Shown: positions 33,218 through 44,646, numbered from the stretch's first letter. The stretch is DNA of 51,260 nt from Planctomycetota bacterium (GCA_016191165.1 JACPPF010000095.1:1-51260), one strand, 5' to 3'. Notes: generated by a model not told the origin, from the letters alone. Numbers and translations: made by a program.

Positions 33218-36200
33218 TCAGCGTGGCTGGCCGTAGATCGGGTCGCGTGGGTCGTCGCTGACGTGCCAGCTTCGGCCGTCCGGGCGCATGTACATTCTGC
33301 GTTGTTCTTGGGCGTTCAAGGCCCGTGCGCCGACGCGGCCGAAGACGGCGATCGGGTTGCCGCTCTCATCCACCGCCCGATCGCGATCGAGCGCCCTACC
33401 GACCGACAGCGCGTGCCCGCCGTGTGGGATCGGGTAGGTGGCGATCAGCCGCGGCGTCGGGCGCGGGCTGAAACCCTGGTTGCCCGGCGTCTCCGGCGAC
33501 GTCAATTGCACAACGCGCACGCCGTTCTTGCCGTCCGCGAGATAAGCAAACTCGCTTACATAGGTAATACCTAGCTTCACGTCGTGCAAATCGTTGATGT
33601 GCCCGTTGGCCTTGTAAACCTGATCGACGTGGAATTTCTCCGGATTCTCGATATTGAGGATGACCAGCCCGTGTTTCCCACCCGCGACGTAGGCGTAGGT
33701 CCGCGCGAGGTAAATGTTGTGCGCTTCTTCCATGCGCAAGATCGCCTTCGGGACGGGCTTCGCCAGGTTGGTCACGTCGAGTGAGGTGATCCCCTCTTCC
33801 CCGCATACGAAAGCATAGCGGAACTGCACCTGCACTGCCTTCGCCTTCTTGATCGGCACGAGGGCGGTCAGCACGGGTTTCGTCGGATCGTCGAGCGACA
33901 CCACCGCCAGACCGGCGTTACAGCAGATGTAAGCGTAGTTGCCCGCGATGGTGAGGCCGCACGCGCCGGTGAGGGCGCCGTTGGGATTAAACGTCACGTC
34001 GCGCTTGAGGAAATTGTCGATCGGGTTGCCGTTGATCGTCGTGCCGGCGCCGACCAGGATCAGGCCTTCGTGCTTGTCGGCGACGTAGATGTAGCCAAAG
34101 AGCGGGTGGACCTTTGGTTCCTTGTTTTCAGGATGCTGCTTGCGCGTCGGGTCCGGCGCTGGCGTACACGGGGCGGCGACGGCGGCGGCGTAGCGCGTCT
34201 TGACGTGGAACTTCTGCCCGACCGGCGAAACCGGCGCCGTCGTTATTCGCTCCGAGAATGACTTGTTGTCGATAAACGCAATGTCGAAGACGCGCAGACC
34301 GTCCTCGCCACAAGCCGCATAGAGGTACTCGCCGCGCGGCTGCACCTGGAGGATGTTGGCCTTCTTGAATGGACGCTTGAGCCGATCGGCGATGTCGAGG
34401 CCGGGGTGCTCGTGAGCGACTTTCAACTTGAAGTGGTTGTGCTGATGCTTGCGGAAGTAATCGGGGAACGCCAGCTTGTGAAGCGTGCTGCCGATGACCG
34501 CCTGCGGCTCCTCTTGCTCGGTGACCACGACGCCATGCAGGCCATGATCCTTGGCGGCGACCCAGGCGTAACGGCCCATGAAGTTGACATAGCCCGTACC
34601 CTGCATGAGGAGCTGGGCCATGATGGCATTGTTGTCGTTCTTCTTGGACAGATGGCAATCCGTGCAGCTCTTGGTATCCGCGCGGCCCGATTCGTAGGCG
34701 GCGGCGTGCGCGGCGCGGCCGTTGTGGCCGCTGCCTTTCTGGAACGGGACCAGCGGCCCACCGCCGCGAACGGTGTGGGGCACGTTGGTGCTGAAGGCAA
34801 TGCCGCTCAGGCCGTCGCCGGAGATAGTCTGTTGTTGCACGTAGACCGTATCGCGGTTGTTGTTCGACGAGCCAACGTGGACCGCGCAGGACGAACGCGC
34901 CGGCCCGATCTTGTTGCCCGTAACGTCGCCGTCGCGCGCGAGCATGAACACGTCGTCGCGCAAGGTCTGGAAGTTGTAGGAGATGTAATTGCGGGTTGGC
35001 TCCCCCTCAAAATGCAACGTCGGCATCTTCTTGTTGGCCCGCTGGGGCAAATGGCAGCCAAAGCAACTCGGGTTCCACGACGAATGGCAGGCGATGCAGC
35101 TCATGTTTTGATTGCAATGCGCCACCTTGCCATCCGGCGGCACGTCACCCCATTCCATCTGGCCGGTCTTGTTGAAACGCACAGTCTTCGCCAGCCGGGC
35201 CTTCTCGTTGTAACGCGGATGATCGGGGTCGATGACGTCCTTGGTCTGCACGACCTCCCAAAAAAGGTTGGGTTCGACCATCGAGTTCTGGATCAGCCTC
35301 TTGCCCTGGCGTTCGAAGCGACGTTTGCCAAATGGGGTGCGCAGCGTGGTCAGGTCGTGGCCCGTCTTGGTTTTATCCCAGCGGTTCGCGACGCTCACCC
35401 CTGGGCTTGCCGGGCCGCTCGTGCGTAGCGTTGCGTGCTGGCTGATCGTACCGTGACAATCGATGCACTGGATTTCGATCGCGGCGCGCACCTCGCCGTA
35501 GAGTTTCGTGTTGCCGTGGTTGTCTTGGGTGAAATGGCAATCGACGCAGTGCATGCCTTTTTCGAGGTGGATGTCCATGAGGTGAACCGGGACGCCGTCG
35601 CGATTGGGTCCAGTGAGCGGAGATCCGTGAGGACCCGGGTTGGATGTGTTGCCCGGGTGCCTACGCGCTTCGGCGCGTCGATGATTTTGCAACAACTCAG
35701 GCATTTCGATGGCCCGCATCAGGTCCCTGGTTGTCACGTCCTTGAGCGCGGCGCCGCGATGATCGAGATACCGCCCGGCGCGATCCTTCTTGTACACGGC
35801 GCGGAACACCCAGCCGTGGCCATTGAAGTCGGCGAATTGTGTGTGCTTCAAATGTGGATTGAGGCTGCGGACATTTCGCAAGAATTGCGGGTTCGACCAG
35901 TTGCCGCGCGCGGAGGCCTCGTCGGGGTTGTTCATGGCGGCTTTGGCATAGTCCTCGGCAGTCGGGTATTTCTGCCGCTGCGGGTACATGTGCTCGCCAT
36001 CGGTTTCTTCGTCCCACCACATGTAGCCGAGGTAGCTGTTCAGAACGTTGGTTCCGGGATGAACGTGACAGGTGATGCACTGGCTGGTGGGGATGGCGCG
36101 CGTGAACTTGTGCTGGATCGGATGGCCCGATTCGTTCTTCGGGATGGTCGGATCAAGGCTCGCGGAGAAGCCCTGGTTGCCGAACTTGGCGTAGGGGCCG

Positions 36201-37159
36201 GAGTGGATTGGCGAGCGATCGTTGGCGTAGACCACATGGCAAGCGGTACAACCCGAGGAGCGATAATCGCCGGCGTGATCGTTAGTGCCGAGGAAGTTGA
36301 GTGTCGGATCGAGCAGGCGCGTGCGCAGTAGGCCGGTGAAGACGGGGTCGGTCCGCGTTTCGGTACCCAGGCCGCGAACACTCAAGCGCGTCCGCGGTCG
36401 GCCGGGTTCTTCCTCGCGTTCGGGGATGCCGACGTCGGGGCGGAAGCGGCCGCCGCGCTCGAAGATGCGTAGAACGTTGCCCGGCTGCGTCATCTCGAAG
36501 CGGGGCAGCGGATCAAGGTATGGGAGCACGCCCTTCTTGCGGATTTCGTCCTCCGTCGGCGGCGGCCAGGTCTGCAGACGCTGCGGCGAACCGTTCATGC
36601 TGTAGCTTTCGCCGTAGCGGGCGTGTTTGTGTGGGATGCTGCCATTGTTGTAAAGCGCGGCCCCCCACAACATGCAGCCGTGGGTCATCATGCTCGTTCT
36701 TGCCTGCAAGACCTCATCCTGATGGCACGCCCCGCAACTGATATGGGCGATGCGCAGGTCACCGGGGTTGACGAAACGGATGAACTCCGGCGATTCGTGG
36801 TTGAGCAGCGTGTAGGAGCGCACCGGATTCGCGGACGTGGACCAGGCCTTCGGGAAGCGTGGCCGAACGTGTGCTTGTTCCTTGGTGTTGCTATCCGCGT
36901 TGCCGCCGTGGCAATCGACGCAGCCGAGGTTGATGGTCGCCTTGTCATGCGGGTCGCCGGTGTTTTGATGGCACTGGATGCAGCCGGCGCTTTTGACATC
37001 CGCCTCGCGTTTGGTCTGGCGCAGCAAGGCGAGGCGGCGCGTCAATTCCGATGCGGGCTCCTGCCCCGCGGCGCGATCGTGGTCGAGAAACGCTTGCAGC
37101 AGCCAGCCGACGAGCACGGAAAGGCCGACCATGGCGACGACGAGCAGGTTGCGATTCAT
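33218..37159 (-). CDS. Decaheme c-type cytochrome fused to LVIVD-like beta-propeller
   Basis: 1313 residues from ATG 37159; an earlier start would translate the family C palindrome. An uncleaved or signal-type N-terminal helix (LLVVAMVGLSVLVGWLLQAF) is followed by ten CxxCH motifs: CIQCH, CVDCH, CGACH, CTACH, CITCH, CVDCH, CIDCH, CIACH, CFGCH, CTDCH. After about residue 925 the chain becomes an LVIVD-type propeller with repeated blades (YLYAACGEDGLRVFD, YAYICCNAGLAVVSLDDPTK, YAFVCGEEGITSLDVTN, YAYVAGGKHGLVILNIENP, FAYLADGKNGVRVVQL). It is likely a periplasmic or surface electron carrier. It follows the outer-membrane lipoprotein gene on the same strand with a 78-base gap, suggesting one operon. 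A family A palindrome is translated inside it (35381-35412). Confidence 0.88.
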   Translation of the reverse strand: MNRNLLVVAMVGLSVLVGWLLQAFLDHDRAAGQEPASELTRRLALLRQTKREADVKSAGCIQCHQNTGDPHDKATINLGCVDCHGGNADSNTKEQAHVRPRFPKAWSTSANPVRSYTLLNHESPEFIRFVNPGDLRIAHISCGACHQDEVLQARTSMMTHGCMLWGAALYNNGSIPHKHARYGESYSMNGSPQRLQTWPPPTEDEIRKKGVLPYLDPLPRFEMTQPGNVLRIFERGGRFRPDVGIPEREEEPGRPRTRLSVRGLGTETRTDPVFTGLLRTRLLDPTLNFLGTNDHAGDYRSSGCTACHVVYANDRSPIHSGPYAKFGNQGFSASLDPTIPKNESGHPIQHKFTRAIPTSQCITCHVHPGTNVLNSYLGYMWWDEETDGEHMYPQRQKYPTAEDYAKAAMNNPDEASARGNWSNPQFLRNVRSLNPHLKHTQFADFNGHGWVFRAVYKKDRAGRYLDHRGAALKDVTTRDLMRAIEMPELLQNHRRAEARRHPGNTSNPGPHGSPLTGPNRDGVPVHLMDIHLEKGMHCVDCHFTQDNHGNTKLYGEVRAAIEIQCIDCHGTISQHATLRTSGPASPGVSVANRWDKTKTGHDLTTLRTPFGKRRFERQGKRLIQNSMVEPNLFWEVVQTKDVIDPDHPRYNEKARLAKTVRFNKTGQMEWGDVPPDGKVAHCNQNMSCIACHSSWNPSCFGCHLPQRANKKMPTLHFEGEPTRNYISYNFQTLRDDVFMLARDGDVTGNKIGPARSSCAVHVGSSNNNRDTVYVQQQTISGDGLSGIAFSTNVPHTVRGGGPLVPFQKGSGHNGRAAHAAAYESGRADTKSCTDCHLSKKNDNNAIMAQLLMQGTGYVNFMGRYAWVAAKDHGLHGVVVTEQEEPQAVIGSTLHKLAFPDYFRKHQHNHFKLKVAHEHPGLDIADRLKRPFKKANILQVQPRGEYLYAACGEDGLRVFDIAFIDNKSFSERITTAPVSPVGQKFHVKTRYAAAVAAPCTPAPDPTRKQHPENKEPKVHPLFGYIYVADKHEGLILVGAGTTINGNPIDNFLKRDVTFNPNGALTGACGLTIAGNYAYICCNAGLAVVSLDDPTKPVLTALVPIKKAKAVQVQFRYAFVCGEEGITSLDVTNLAKPVPKAILRMEEAHNIYLARTYAYVAGGKHGLVILNIENPEKFHVDQVYKANGHINDLHDVKLGITYVSEFAYLADGKNGVRVVQLTSPETPGNQGFSPRPTPRLIATYPIPHGGHALSVGRALDRDRAVDESGNPIAVFGRVGARALNAQEQRRMYMRPDGRSWHVSDDPRDPIYGQPR
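35381..35412. repeat. Family A palindrome inside the decaheme cytochrome gene
   Basis: GGTTCGCGACGCTCACCCCT + GGGCTTG matches the intergenic family A copies at 46374 and 48967. It lies in frame and encodes the SGPASPGVSVANRW stretch between two heme segments without a stop or shift. Confidence 0.75.
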
Positions 37160-37181
37160 TATCACGGTGATTCTCCGATGC

Positions 37182-37237
37182 GCCGCTTGCGGCTTGGCGT
37201 TCGCCGAGTGACTTGCGAACACCAAGCCGCAAGCGGC
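37182..37237. repeat. 56-bp palindromic element (family C), intergenic copy
   Basis: CCGCTTGCGGCTTGGCGTTC pairs with GAACACCAAGCCGCAAGCGG. It is the same length as the copy in mfd (23276-23331) and lies in the gap between the barrel lipoprotein (stop at 37238) and the decaheme cytochrome start. Confidence 0.88.
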
Positions 37238-39190
<1,953 letters not shown>

Positions 39191-39301
39191 TTGCTTATCC
39201 CGATTTCGCGACTCTCTGTTTCGGATGCCCAAAACTTTAGAGATTTTTCGCGCTGTTCATTTCTATCGGGTTAAGCTGGATGGGAACTTGACAATTGCAA
39301 C

Positions 39302-39448
39302 GATTTTCACGTTTAGCCGCGATACCGTTCGGCGAAACGCATTTGACCAGCCCCCAGCGCAAGCTGGGGTTTTGGGAGGCTGCCCAACCCCCACGCTCGC
39401 GCGTGGGGCTGGTATCCCTCCGCTTGACGAACGGTATTGCATTTAGCC
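39302..39448. repeat. Composite palindromic element (inverse copy of 9150-9300)
   Basis: Between TTTAGCCGCGATACCG and CGGTATTGCATTTAGCCGCG lie family B hairpins (GACCAGCCCCCAGCGCAAGC and GTGGGGCTGGTATCC). The reverse complement aligns with 9150-9300. The panB stop codon is within its right end. Confidence 0.78.
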
Positions 39449-40288
39449 GCGAAACGAATGCTCCGGCCCTGGAAAGCGCCCTTCGCGCACCTCACGGCAA
39501 TAATGCGCGACCGCATCGGTGATGGCGGAGCCGATATTTCCGAATTGCTTGACAAAGCGTGGCCGCAGGTCGTTGAACAGCCCGAGCATGTCGTGAGTTA
39601 CGAGCACCTGGCCGTCGCAACCGGCGCCCGCGCCGATGCCGATGGTGGGAATCTTCACCGCGCTCCGAATCTGCTCGGCCAGGTCAGCGGGGACGCACTC
39701 GACAACCAGGGCGAACGCGCCGGCCTGTTCGATGGCGATGGCGTCATCCAGCAAGCGCGGGCCGTCGCGCTGCACGCGGAAGCCGCCGAGGCGATGCACC
39801 GACTGCGGCGTAAGTCCGACGTGCCCCATGACCGGAATGTCAGCGCGCAGAATCGCCTCGATGGCGGGAACGCTGCGCACGCCGCCTTCCAGCTTGACGG
39901 CATGGGCACCCCCTTCTTTTACAAGCCGCCCGGAATTCTCCAGCGCCTGCTGCGGACTGACCTGGTAACTCATGAAGGGCAAATCGGCGATCAAAAGACT
40001 GTTGCGAATCCCGCGTGCCACCAGGCGAGTGTGGTAGATCATTTCCTCGAGAGTGACTTTCAAGGAATGGGGCTCGCCCTGCATGACCATGCCCAGCGAA
40101 TCGCCGACGAGAATCGCGTCCACGCCCGCATCATCGAGAATCCGCGCCAGCGTGTAGTCGTAGGCGGTCAACACGGTCAGGCGCGTGGCCCGGCCCTTCG
40201 CGGCCAGGAAGTCAGGCACGGTCATCCGCCGTGTCTTCGGGGCCGTGTACGCGCCGTTCGCCTGGGGAGAGGTAACCGGGGCCGCCAT
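39443..40288 (-). CDS. panB: 3-methyl-2-oxobutanoate hydroxymethyltransferase
   Basis: 281 residues. First step of pantothenate (CoA) synthesis: 2-ketoisovalerate + methylene-THF to ketopantoate. Motifs: TVLTAYDYTLARI, metal-binding VGDSLGMVMQG (61-71), IADLPFMSYQ, VKLEGG (131-136), VMGHVGLTPQ, IGIGAGAGCDGQVLV and LGLFNDLRPRFVKQF. AAGGAAG stands 6 bases before the ATG. The last residues and stop (FRG*) use the family F motif CGCGGCTAA, so a repeat copy has supplied the stop. Confidence 0.95.
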   Translation of the reverse strand: MAAPVTSPQANGAYTAPKTRRMTVPDFLAAKGRATRLTVLTAYDYTLARILDDAGVDAILVGDSLGMVMQGEPHSLKVTLEEMIYHTRLVARGIRNSLLIADLPFMSYQVSPQQALENSGRLVKEGGAHAVKLEGGVRSVPAIEAILRADIPVMGHVGLTPQSVHRLGGFRVQRDGPRLLDDAIAIEQAGAFALVVECVPADLAEQIRSAVKIPTIGIGAGAGCDGQVLVTHDMLGLFNDLRPRFVKQFGNIGSAITDAVAHYCREVREGRFPGPEHSFRG

Positions 40289-40453
40289 GTGCGCTTCCTT
40301 TCCGCTTCAACGTTCAGGGACCGAGCTTGCTTTGCCCGCTGTCGATATTATAAACCATACGAGCGACGGAAAGACACTCAATAAACTCGGAAAATAGAAC
40401 GGCTCGGCCCAGATCGCGAAGTCTTGCGATAGGGCCCGGTTGGAGGTCAGGTA

Positions 40454-41527
40454 ATGAGTCACCGTATCCGCATCGGTTTGATCGGCGCCGGCGCCAACAC
40501 GCGGTTGCGGCACATTCCGGGGCTGATGGCATTGGAAGGCGTCGAGCTGGCGGCGGTGTGCAATCGCCGGCCCGAGTCGTCGCACGCCATCGCGCGCGAA
40601 TTCAGCGTGCCGCGCGTTTTCGAGCAATGGGAACAGCTTGTCGCCGATCCTGACATCGACGCCATCGTCATCGGCACCTGGCCGTACCTGCACTTCCCGA
40701 TCACGGTCGCGGCCCTTCAGGCGGGCAAGCATGTCCTGACCGAGGCGCGTCTGAGCATGAACGCCGCCGAGGCGCACCACATGCTCAAGGCCGCTCGCCA
40801 GCATGGCCACCTCGTCACGCAGGTCGTGCCCAGCCCTTTCGGCCTCAAGGGGCATGACGTGATGCTGCAACTCATCGGCGAAGGCTATCTCGGCGAATTG
40901 CGTGAGGTTCACGTCTGCCATTTCCAGGCCCCGCTGGCTGATCGCGAGGCGCCGCTTTCCTGGCGGCAGGATGCGAAGCTGTCAGGGTTCAACATGCTCA
41001 CCCTCGGCATCGTGCATGAAACGCTCAGCCGCTGGGTCCCCGCCCCGGTTGAAGTGCAGGCGCAAATCCACGCCCATATTGCGACGCGCATCGATCCACA
41101 AAGCGGCGTCTACCGTGCGGTTGGCACGCCCGACAGCGTGCAGGTGCTCGCCATCCTCGCGAATGGCGCGCGTGCCGCCTATCACTTCAGCGGCGTCACG
41201 CCGTTTGGGCAGACTGCCGTCATTCACTTATTCGGCCGCGACGGCATGCTGGAATACGATCTCCTGACCGATCGCATCCGCGGCGCGAGCCGGATGTATG
41301 GGCACACGGATTGCCGGTTGTCGGATCTCCATGAAATCGAGATTCCGCCGGAGGCGGCGCGTGGGTGGAACGTGGAGGCCGACTTCATTGCCGCGATCCG
41401 GGATGGCCGGGCGATCGAGTTCACGACTTTCGAGGCCGGCGTCGCATACATGGAGTTCACCGAGGCGGTTGCCCGCAGCGCGGAAAGCGGGGAGAGCATC
41501 GCGTTGCCGTTGGGCGAATTTACTTAG
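40454..41527 (+). CDS. Gfo/Idh/MocA family protein
   Basis: 357 residues; GGAGG is 7 bases before the ATG. An N-terminal Rossmann fold with IGLIGAGANTRLRH (7-20), then AAVCNRRPE and AIVIGTWPYLHF, binds NAD(P). The C-terminal domain is an alpha/beta sheet. The motif that is usually EKP (catalytic Lys) reads TEARLSMN (96-103), so the typical lysine is absent and the enzyme may work differently or bind only. Substrate unknown. Its 3' end overlaps the converging permease gene by 8 bases. Confidence 0.85.
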   Translation: MSHRIRIGLIGAGANTRLRHIPGLMALEGVELAAVCNRRPESSHAIAREFSVPRVFEQWEQLVADPDIDAIVIGTWPYLHFPITVAALQAGKHVLTEARLSMNAAEAHHMLKAARQHGHLVTQVVPSPFGLKGHDVMLQLIGEGYLGELREVHVCHFQAPLADREAPLSWRQDAKLSGFNMLTLGIVHETLSRWVPAPVEVQAQIHAHIATRIDPQSGVYRAVGTPDSVQVLAILANGARAAYHFSGVTPFGQTAVIHLFGRDGMLEYDLLTDRIRGASRMYGHTDCRLSDLHEIEIPPEAARGWNVEADFIAAIRDGRAIEFTTFEAGVAYMEFTEAVARSAESGESIALPLGEFT

Positions 41528-43148
41528 CGCTCGGGGTTGCCCAGCGCGAAGCAAGTCCCAGGGCCAAAAAGGCGCCCGCACACACAATCACCACCCCCAC
41601 AATCGCCGCGAGCATCATCAGGCACAATGCGGACACGTTGTTGTCCACGCCATAGTGCATTCGATCGAACAACCCTTTGGCAAACGTCTCCCAGCCGGGC
41701 GTTTCAACCCGCGCGCTGGCGCCGACCTCGCCCAGGCCAATCGCGGCGCAGCCCAACGCAACCACCAGCGCCGCACGCCAGCAGGTCGGCGCGATCACGT
41801 GCAGAAATTCGCTCCAGGCGCAGGCGCCTCCTAGACGGGCGGTGTCAATCAATTCGCGCGGGATCAGACGCACCACGGGCCAAAGAAAGACGATAGCAAT
41901 CGGCAAACCACGCAGCGCGTGCGCCCACATCAACGGCACGGGCGATGGACCATACCAGAGCAACTGTTTCCAGGGGCCGCCTGGCAACAAGAAAAACAAT
42001 TTGTGCAGGGCCATGCCGACCACCGGGCCGGGCAGCACCCAGATCCAGGCGATTACGCCGAACAGCATCCAGCGAAACCAGGACCGCTCGCGCGCCAGCC
42101 AGCAGCCGACCAGCGCAATCAAGGCGACCGCCAGGCCGGTCGCGAACGAGGTCACGACCGACGAGACCAGATTGCCACCGAGCAGTCGGGTCTCCACCTG
42201 AAAAAAGTTCCAGGCTGTCGCGCCGTCCCAATGGCCCGGGTGGCCGGTCAAACCGAGCTTCCAGATCAAGCTCAGCAACGGCAGCAAGACCAGGCCCAAG
42301 CCGCTCACCGCCATCAGGGTGCGCATTCCGTCTGGTCCGAATGCCAGAGGGCGCAACATTCGCGCTGGCGCAACCAGCGGTGGCAGCGCCTTCTCCAAAT
42401 ACGATAGCGTCAGCATCACCGCGATCCAGGTCAACGCCAGAGCGGGAAGTGCCAGCGCCATCGTTCGGCCCAGTGCCGCGTTGTTGAGGGCAAATTGCGT
42501 CCGCATCTCCTCCGCCAGCGTGGCGACGAGCGTCAATTCCGCGATGCTCGCCTCGCCGGCGGTTTGCAAAATGACCAGCAGCGCCGCGGCCAGGACGCTG
42601 GCCCGGGCCCGCGGCAGCGTGATGAGGAAAAGCACTCGCCACGGGCTGACGATGAGGGCCGCTTCGTCCTCCGCCTCCGGTTCAATCCAGGCCAGGCCAA
42701 TGCCGACCAGGAACGCCACCCACGGTATCGCGGCCAGCGCGTGCAGCCAGATTGCCGCCGGCATCCCACTGGTCCACAATCGGCCATCCGCGCTGCGCCA
42801 GGAATCCACAGGGAAAAGGCCGGTCGGGCCCAACATTGCCTGCCAGCTGGACGCAATGATCGGCACCGGTACAAACAGGGCAACAATCAAACCCAGGATG
42901 GCGGCTGCTCGGCCAGGGAACGACGTGCGAAAAAGCAGAACCGCCAGCGCGCTTCCGGCGGGAAGCGACAGGGCAAGCGTTCCCGCGACGAGGAGAAATG
43001 TGTTGGTGGCGAGGAAAACGAGGCGCTCGGCATCGGCCGGCGTCCAGTCCCAGACCGCGGAATCGAACATCTCGCCAATCGGCATCGCCAGCGGAAGGAC
43101 GACGAAGCCGAGCAACCCAAGGCAATACGCCGCGCGCCAGGCGTTCAT
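41520..43148 (-). CDS. ABC transporter permease (ferric-iron/thiamine type, two fused domains)
   Basis: 542 residues from ATG 43148. About a dozen hydrophobic helices form two binding-protein-dependent permease domains (first half IIASSWQAML, WVAFLVGIGLAWIEPEAEDE; second half WVLPGPVVGMALHKLFFLLP, ARLGGACAWSEFLHVIAPTC), as in FbpB/ThiP-like permeases. The EAA-like loops contact an ATPase, but neither ATPase nor binding-protein gene is in view. Its start overlaps the end of the PQQ-propeller gene by 4 bases (ATGA), so the two are translationally coupled. Confidence 0.8.
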   Translation of the reverse strand: MNAWRAAYCLGLLGFVVLPLAMPIGEMFDSAVWDWTPADAERLVFLATNTFLLVAGTLALSLPAGSALAVLLFRTSFPGRAAAILGLIVALFVPVPIIASSWQAMLGPTGLFPVDSWRSADGRLWTSGMPAAIWLHALAAIPWVAFLVGIGLAWIEPEAEDEAALIVSPWRVLFLITLPRARASVLAAALLVILQTAGEASIAELTLVATLAEEMRTQFALNNAALGRTMALALPALALTWIAVMLTLSYLEKALPPLVAPARMLRPLAFGPDGMRTLMAVSGLGLVLLPLLSLIWKLGLTGHPGHWDGATAWNFFQVETRLLGGNLVSSVVTSFATGLAVALIALVGCWLARERSWFRWMLFGVIAWIWVLPGPVVGMALHKLFFLLPGGPWKQLLWYGPSPVPLMWAHALRGLPIAIVFLWPVVRLIPRELIDTARLGGACAWSEFLHVIAPTCWRAALVVALGCAAIGLGEVGASARVETPGWETFAKGLFDRMHYGVDNNVSALCLMMLAAIVGVVIVCAGAFLALGLASRWATPSAK

Positions 43149-44587
43149 GGCCGACTCGTTTTTCGGAAGGCTTCCGCATCGACGCGCAGGACCGGACGCG
43201 GCGGCGCGGCCACGAGAAGGCGGGCGTCCCCTAGTGGTAATTGTCGCCGGGCGTCCTCCTTTGGCGCGACCTTCTTCTTGGGGGGTGGCTTCGGCTCCAC
43301 CTTGACATCGGCCCATTCAGGAAGGGCCTTCATGAATAGCGGGTTTTTCAGGTCGCGATGGCGCAGGCACAGGATCTGCCCGTCGTTGGCGGCCAGGTAG
43401 ACGCGGTCGGTCCATTCGTTGGGGACGTTGATCGCCCAGTTCGACAAGTCCAGCTTGGCAAGCGTCGTGCCACGGCGATGGTCGAGCACGAAAAATTCCC
43501 CGTGGTGATTGAGCGCGTAAACATAGTCGTTGTTGGCGGCCAGGAAGCGCGAGGTATCGCGATTCGTCCAGACGATGCGGCCCGTGGCGCGATGAAGGCG
43601 CCGCAGCCCCACGCGCTCCGGAGCGACGTAGATATCGCGATCGGTCACCTCCGGCTTGCGCTTGATCGGCGCCCCACTGGCGTAACGCCAGAGCAGGTCG
43701 CCTTTTTGCATGTCCACGGCATAGAGATTGAAGTCATCCGAGGCCAGATAGGCAATGTGCTGATGCTGGCCTGCCCCGGCAGGCGTGTTTCCCGTCGTGC
43801 GAAACTCGAAACGTTCTTGAAGGCGGCCCTTGTTAAACCGCGGCAAGGAGGTCAACTCGCCGTTACCCGTCAAGATGCTCAACTGCCCATTAAAAATCAA
43901 CGGCGCCGACGTGACCAGTTGATTTCCGGTGCTGTAGCCCCAGTAAAACTCCGGCTGCGGGGAGTCAAACGTCTCGCGGCCAATTTCATCCACGAAGACG
44001 GCCCGGCCGTTCTTGGTCTTCGGCTTTCGGGGGCCGAAGGTGTCGCGATGAACGTCGATCGCATGGACGCGATTACCCATCGGAAAATAGATGAAATCCT
44101 CATCGGCGATCGGTGTGGCGCTGGGCGCGTAGGACAACTCGGCGCCAAAAGTGTATTCCTCGGTCCGGGAGTTAAAGGTGAAGGCGCGATGCGCGCCATC
44201 CTCGCGATTGAGCACATAAAGCATGTTCCTTCGAGTGACGAAGATATTATGTGCGTTGAAGGCCGCCGCCTGAACTGCCCAGAAGGGCACACCGACCTGG
44301 GTTTTCCAGACCAGGTCGCCGTTGTCAGCGTCAAAAAGGTACACGGCGCCTTTGAATGTCTGCACCACGACCTGCGGGTTCTTGCCCGGGACAATCTGCA
44401 CGCTGGCCAGCCCGTCGCGATTGCCGTCCACGGTTACGCGCGTGGTCCACGCGGTCGTCAGGTTCATCCGCTGCAACGCATCGCGCATTGGCAGTTTCGG
44501 GCTGGTGAAGACCCGGTACGGCGCTTGTGCCGAAACCAGGCCAGCCATGGAGAAGAGCAACGCTAAGGCAACGAGATGGCGTTTCAT
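43145..44587 (-). CDS. Secreted PQQ-like beta-propeller protein
   Basis: 480 residues from ATG 44587. A signal peptide (LVALALLFSMAGLVSAQA) is followed by PQQ-type blades (GAVYLFDADNGDLVWKTQVG-like segments, FNLYAVDMQKGDLLWRYASG, RLHRATGRIVWTNRDTSRF, YVYALNHHGEFFVLDHRRG, RVYLAANDGQILCLRHRDL). PQQ-cofactor residues were not checked; most such blades are scaffolds. The C-terminus is Lys/Pro-rich (VKVEPKPPPKKKVAPKED). Translational coupling to an ABC permease is unusual for such a protein. Confidence 0.82.
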   Translation of the reverse strand: MKRHLVALALLFSMAGLVSAQAPYRVFTSPKLPMRDALQRMNLTTAWTTRVTVDGNRDGLASVQIVPGKNPQVVVQTFKGAVYLFDADNGDLVWKTQVGVPFWAVQAAAFNAHNIFVTRRNMLYVLNREDGAHRAFTFNSRTEEYTFGAELSYAPSATPIADEDFIYFPMGNRVHAIDVHRDTFGPRKPKTKNGRAVFVDEIGRETFDSPQPEFYWGYSTGNQLVTSAPLIFNGQLSILTGNGELTSLPRFNKGRLQERFEFRTTGNTPAGAGQHQHIAYLASDDFNLYAVDMQKGDLLWRYASGAPIKRKPEVTDRDIYVAPERVGLRRLHRATGRIVWTNRDTSRFLAANNDYVYALNHHGEFFVLDHRRGTTLAKLDLSNWAINVPNEWTDRVYLAANDGQILCLRHRDLKNPLFMKALPEWADVKVEPKPPPKKKVAPKEDARRQLPLGDARLLVAAPPRPVLRVDAEAFRKTSRP

Positions 44588-44646
44588 GGTGTTTCCGACT
44601 GAGGGGATGGATCCCAATCACGCGCCACGAAATGAAATCCTCATTA

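Noticed and set aside
34406-35428. 340-residue plus-strand open frame antisense to the decaheme cytochrome
   Set aside because: Shadow of a GC-rich coding region; the minus frame has ten CxxCH motifs.
39437-40384. 315-residue plus-strand open frame antisense to panB
   Set aside because: Shadow; panB motifs are clear on the minus strand.
43358-44566. 402-residue plus-strand open frame antisense to the PQQ-propeller gene
   Set aside because: Shadow of the high-GC opposite frame; no motif, while the minus frame has a signal peptide and PQQ blades.
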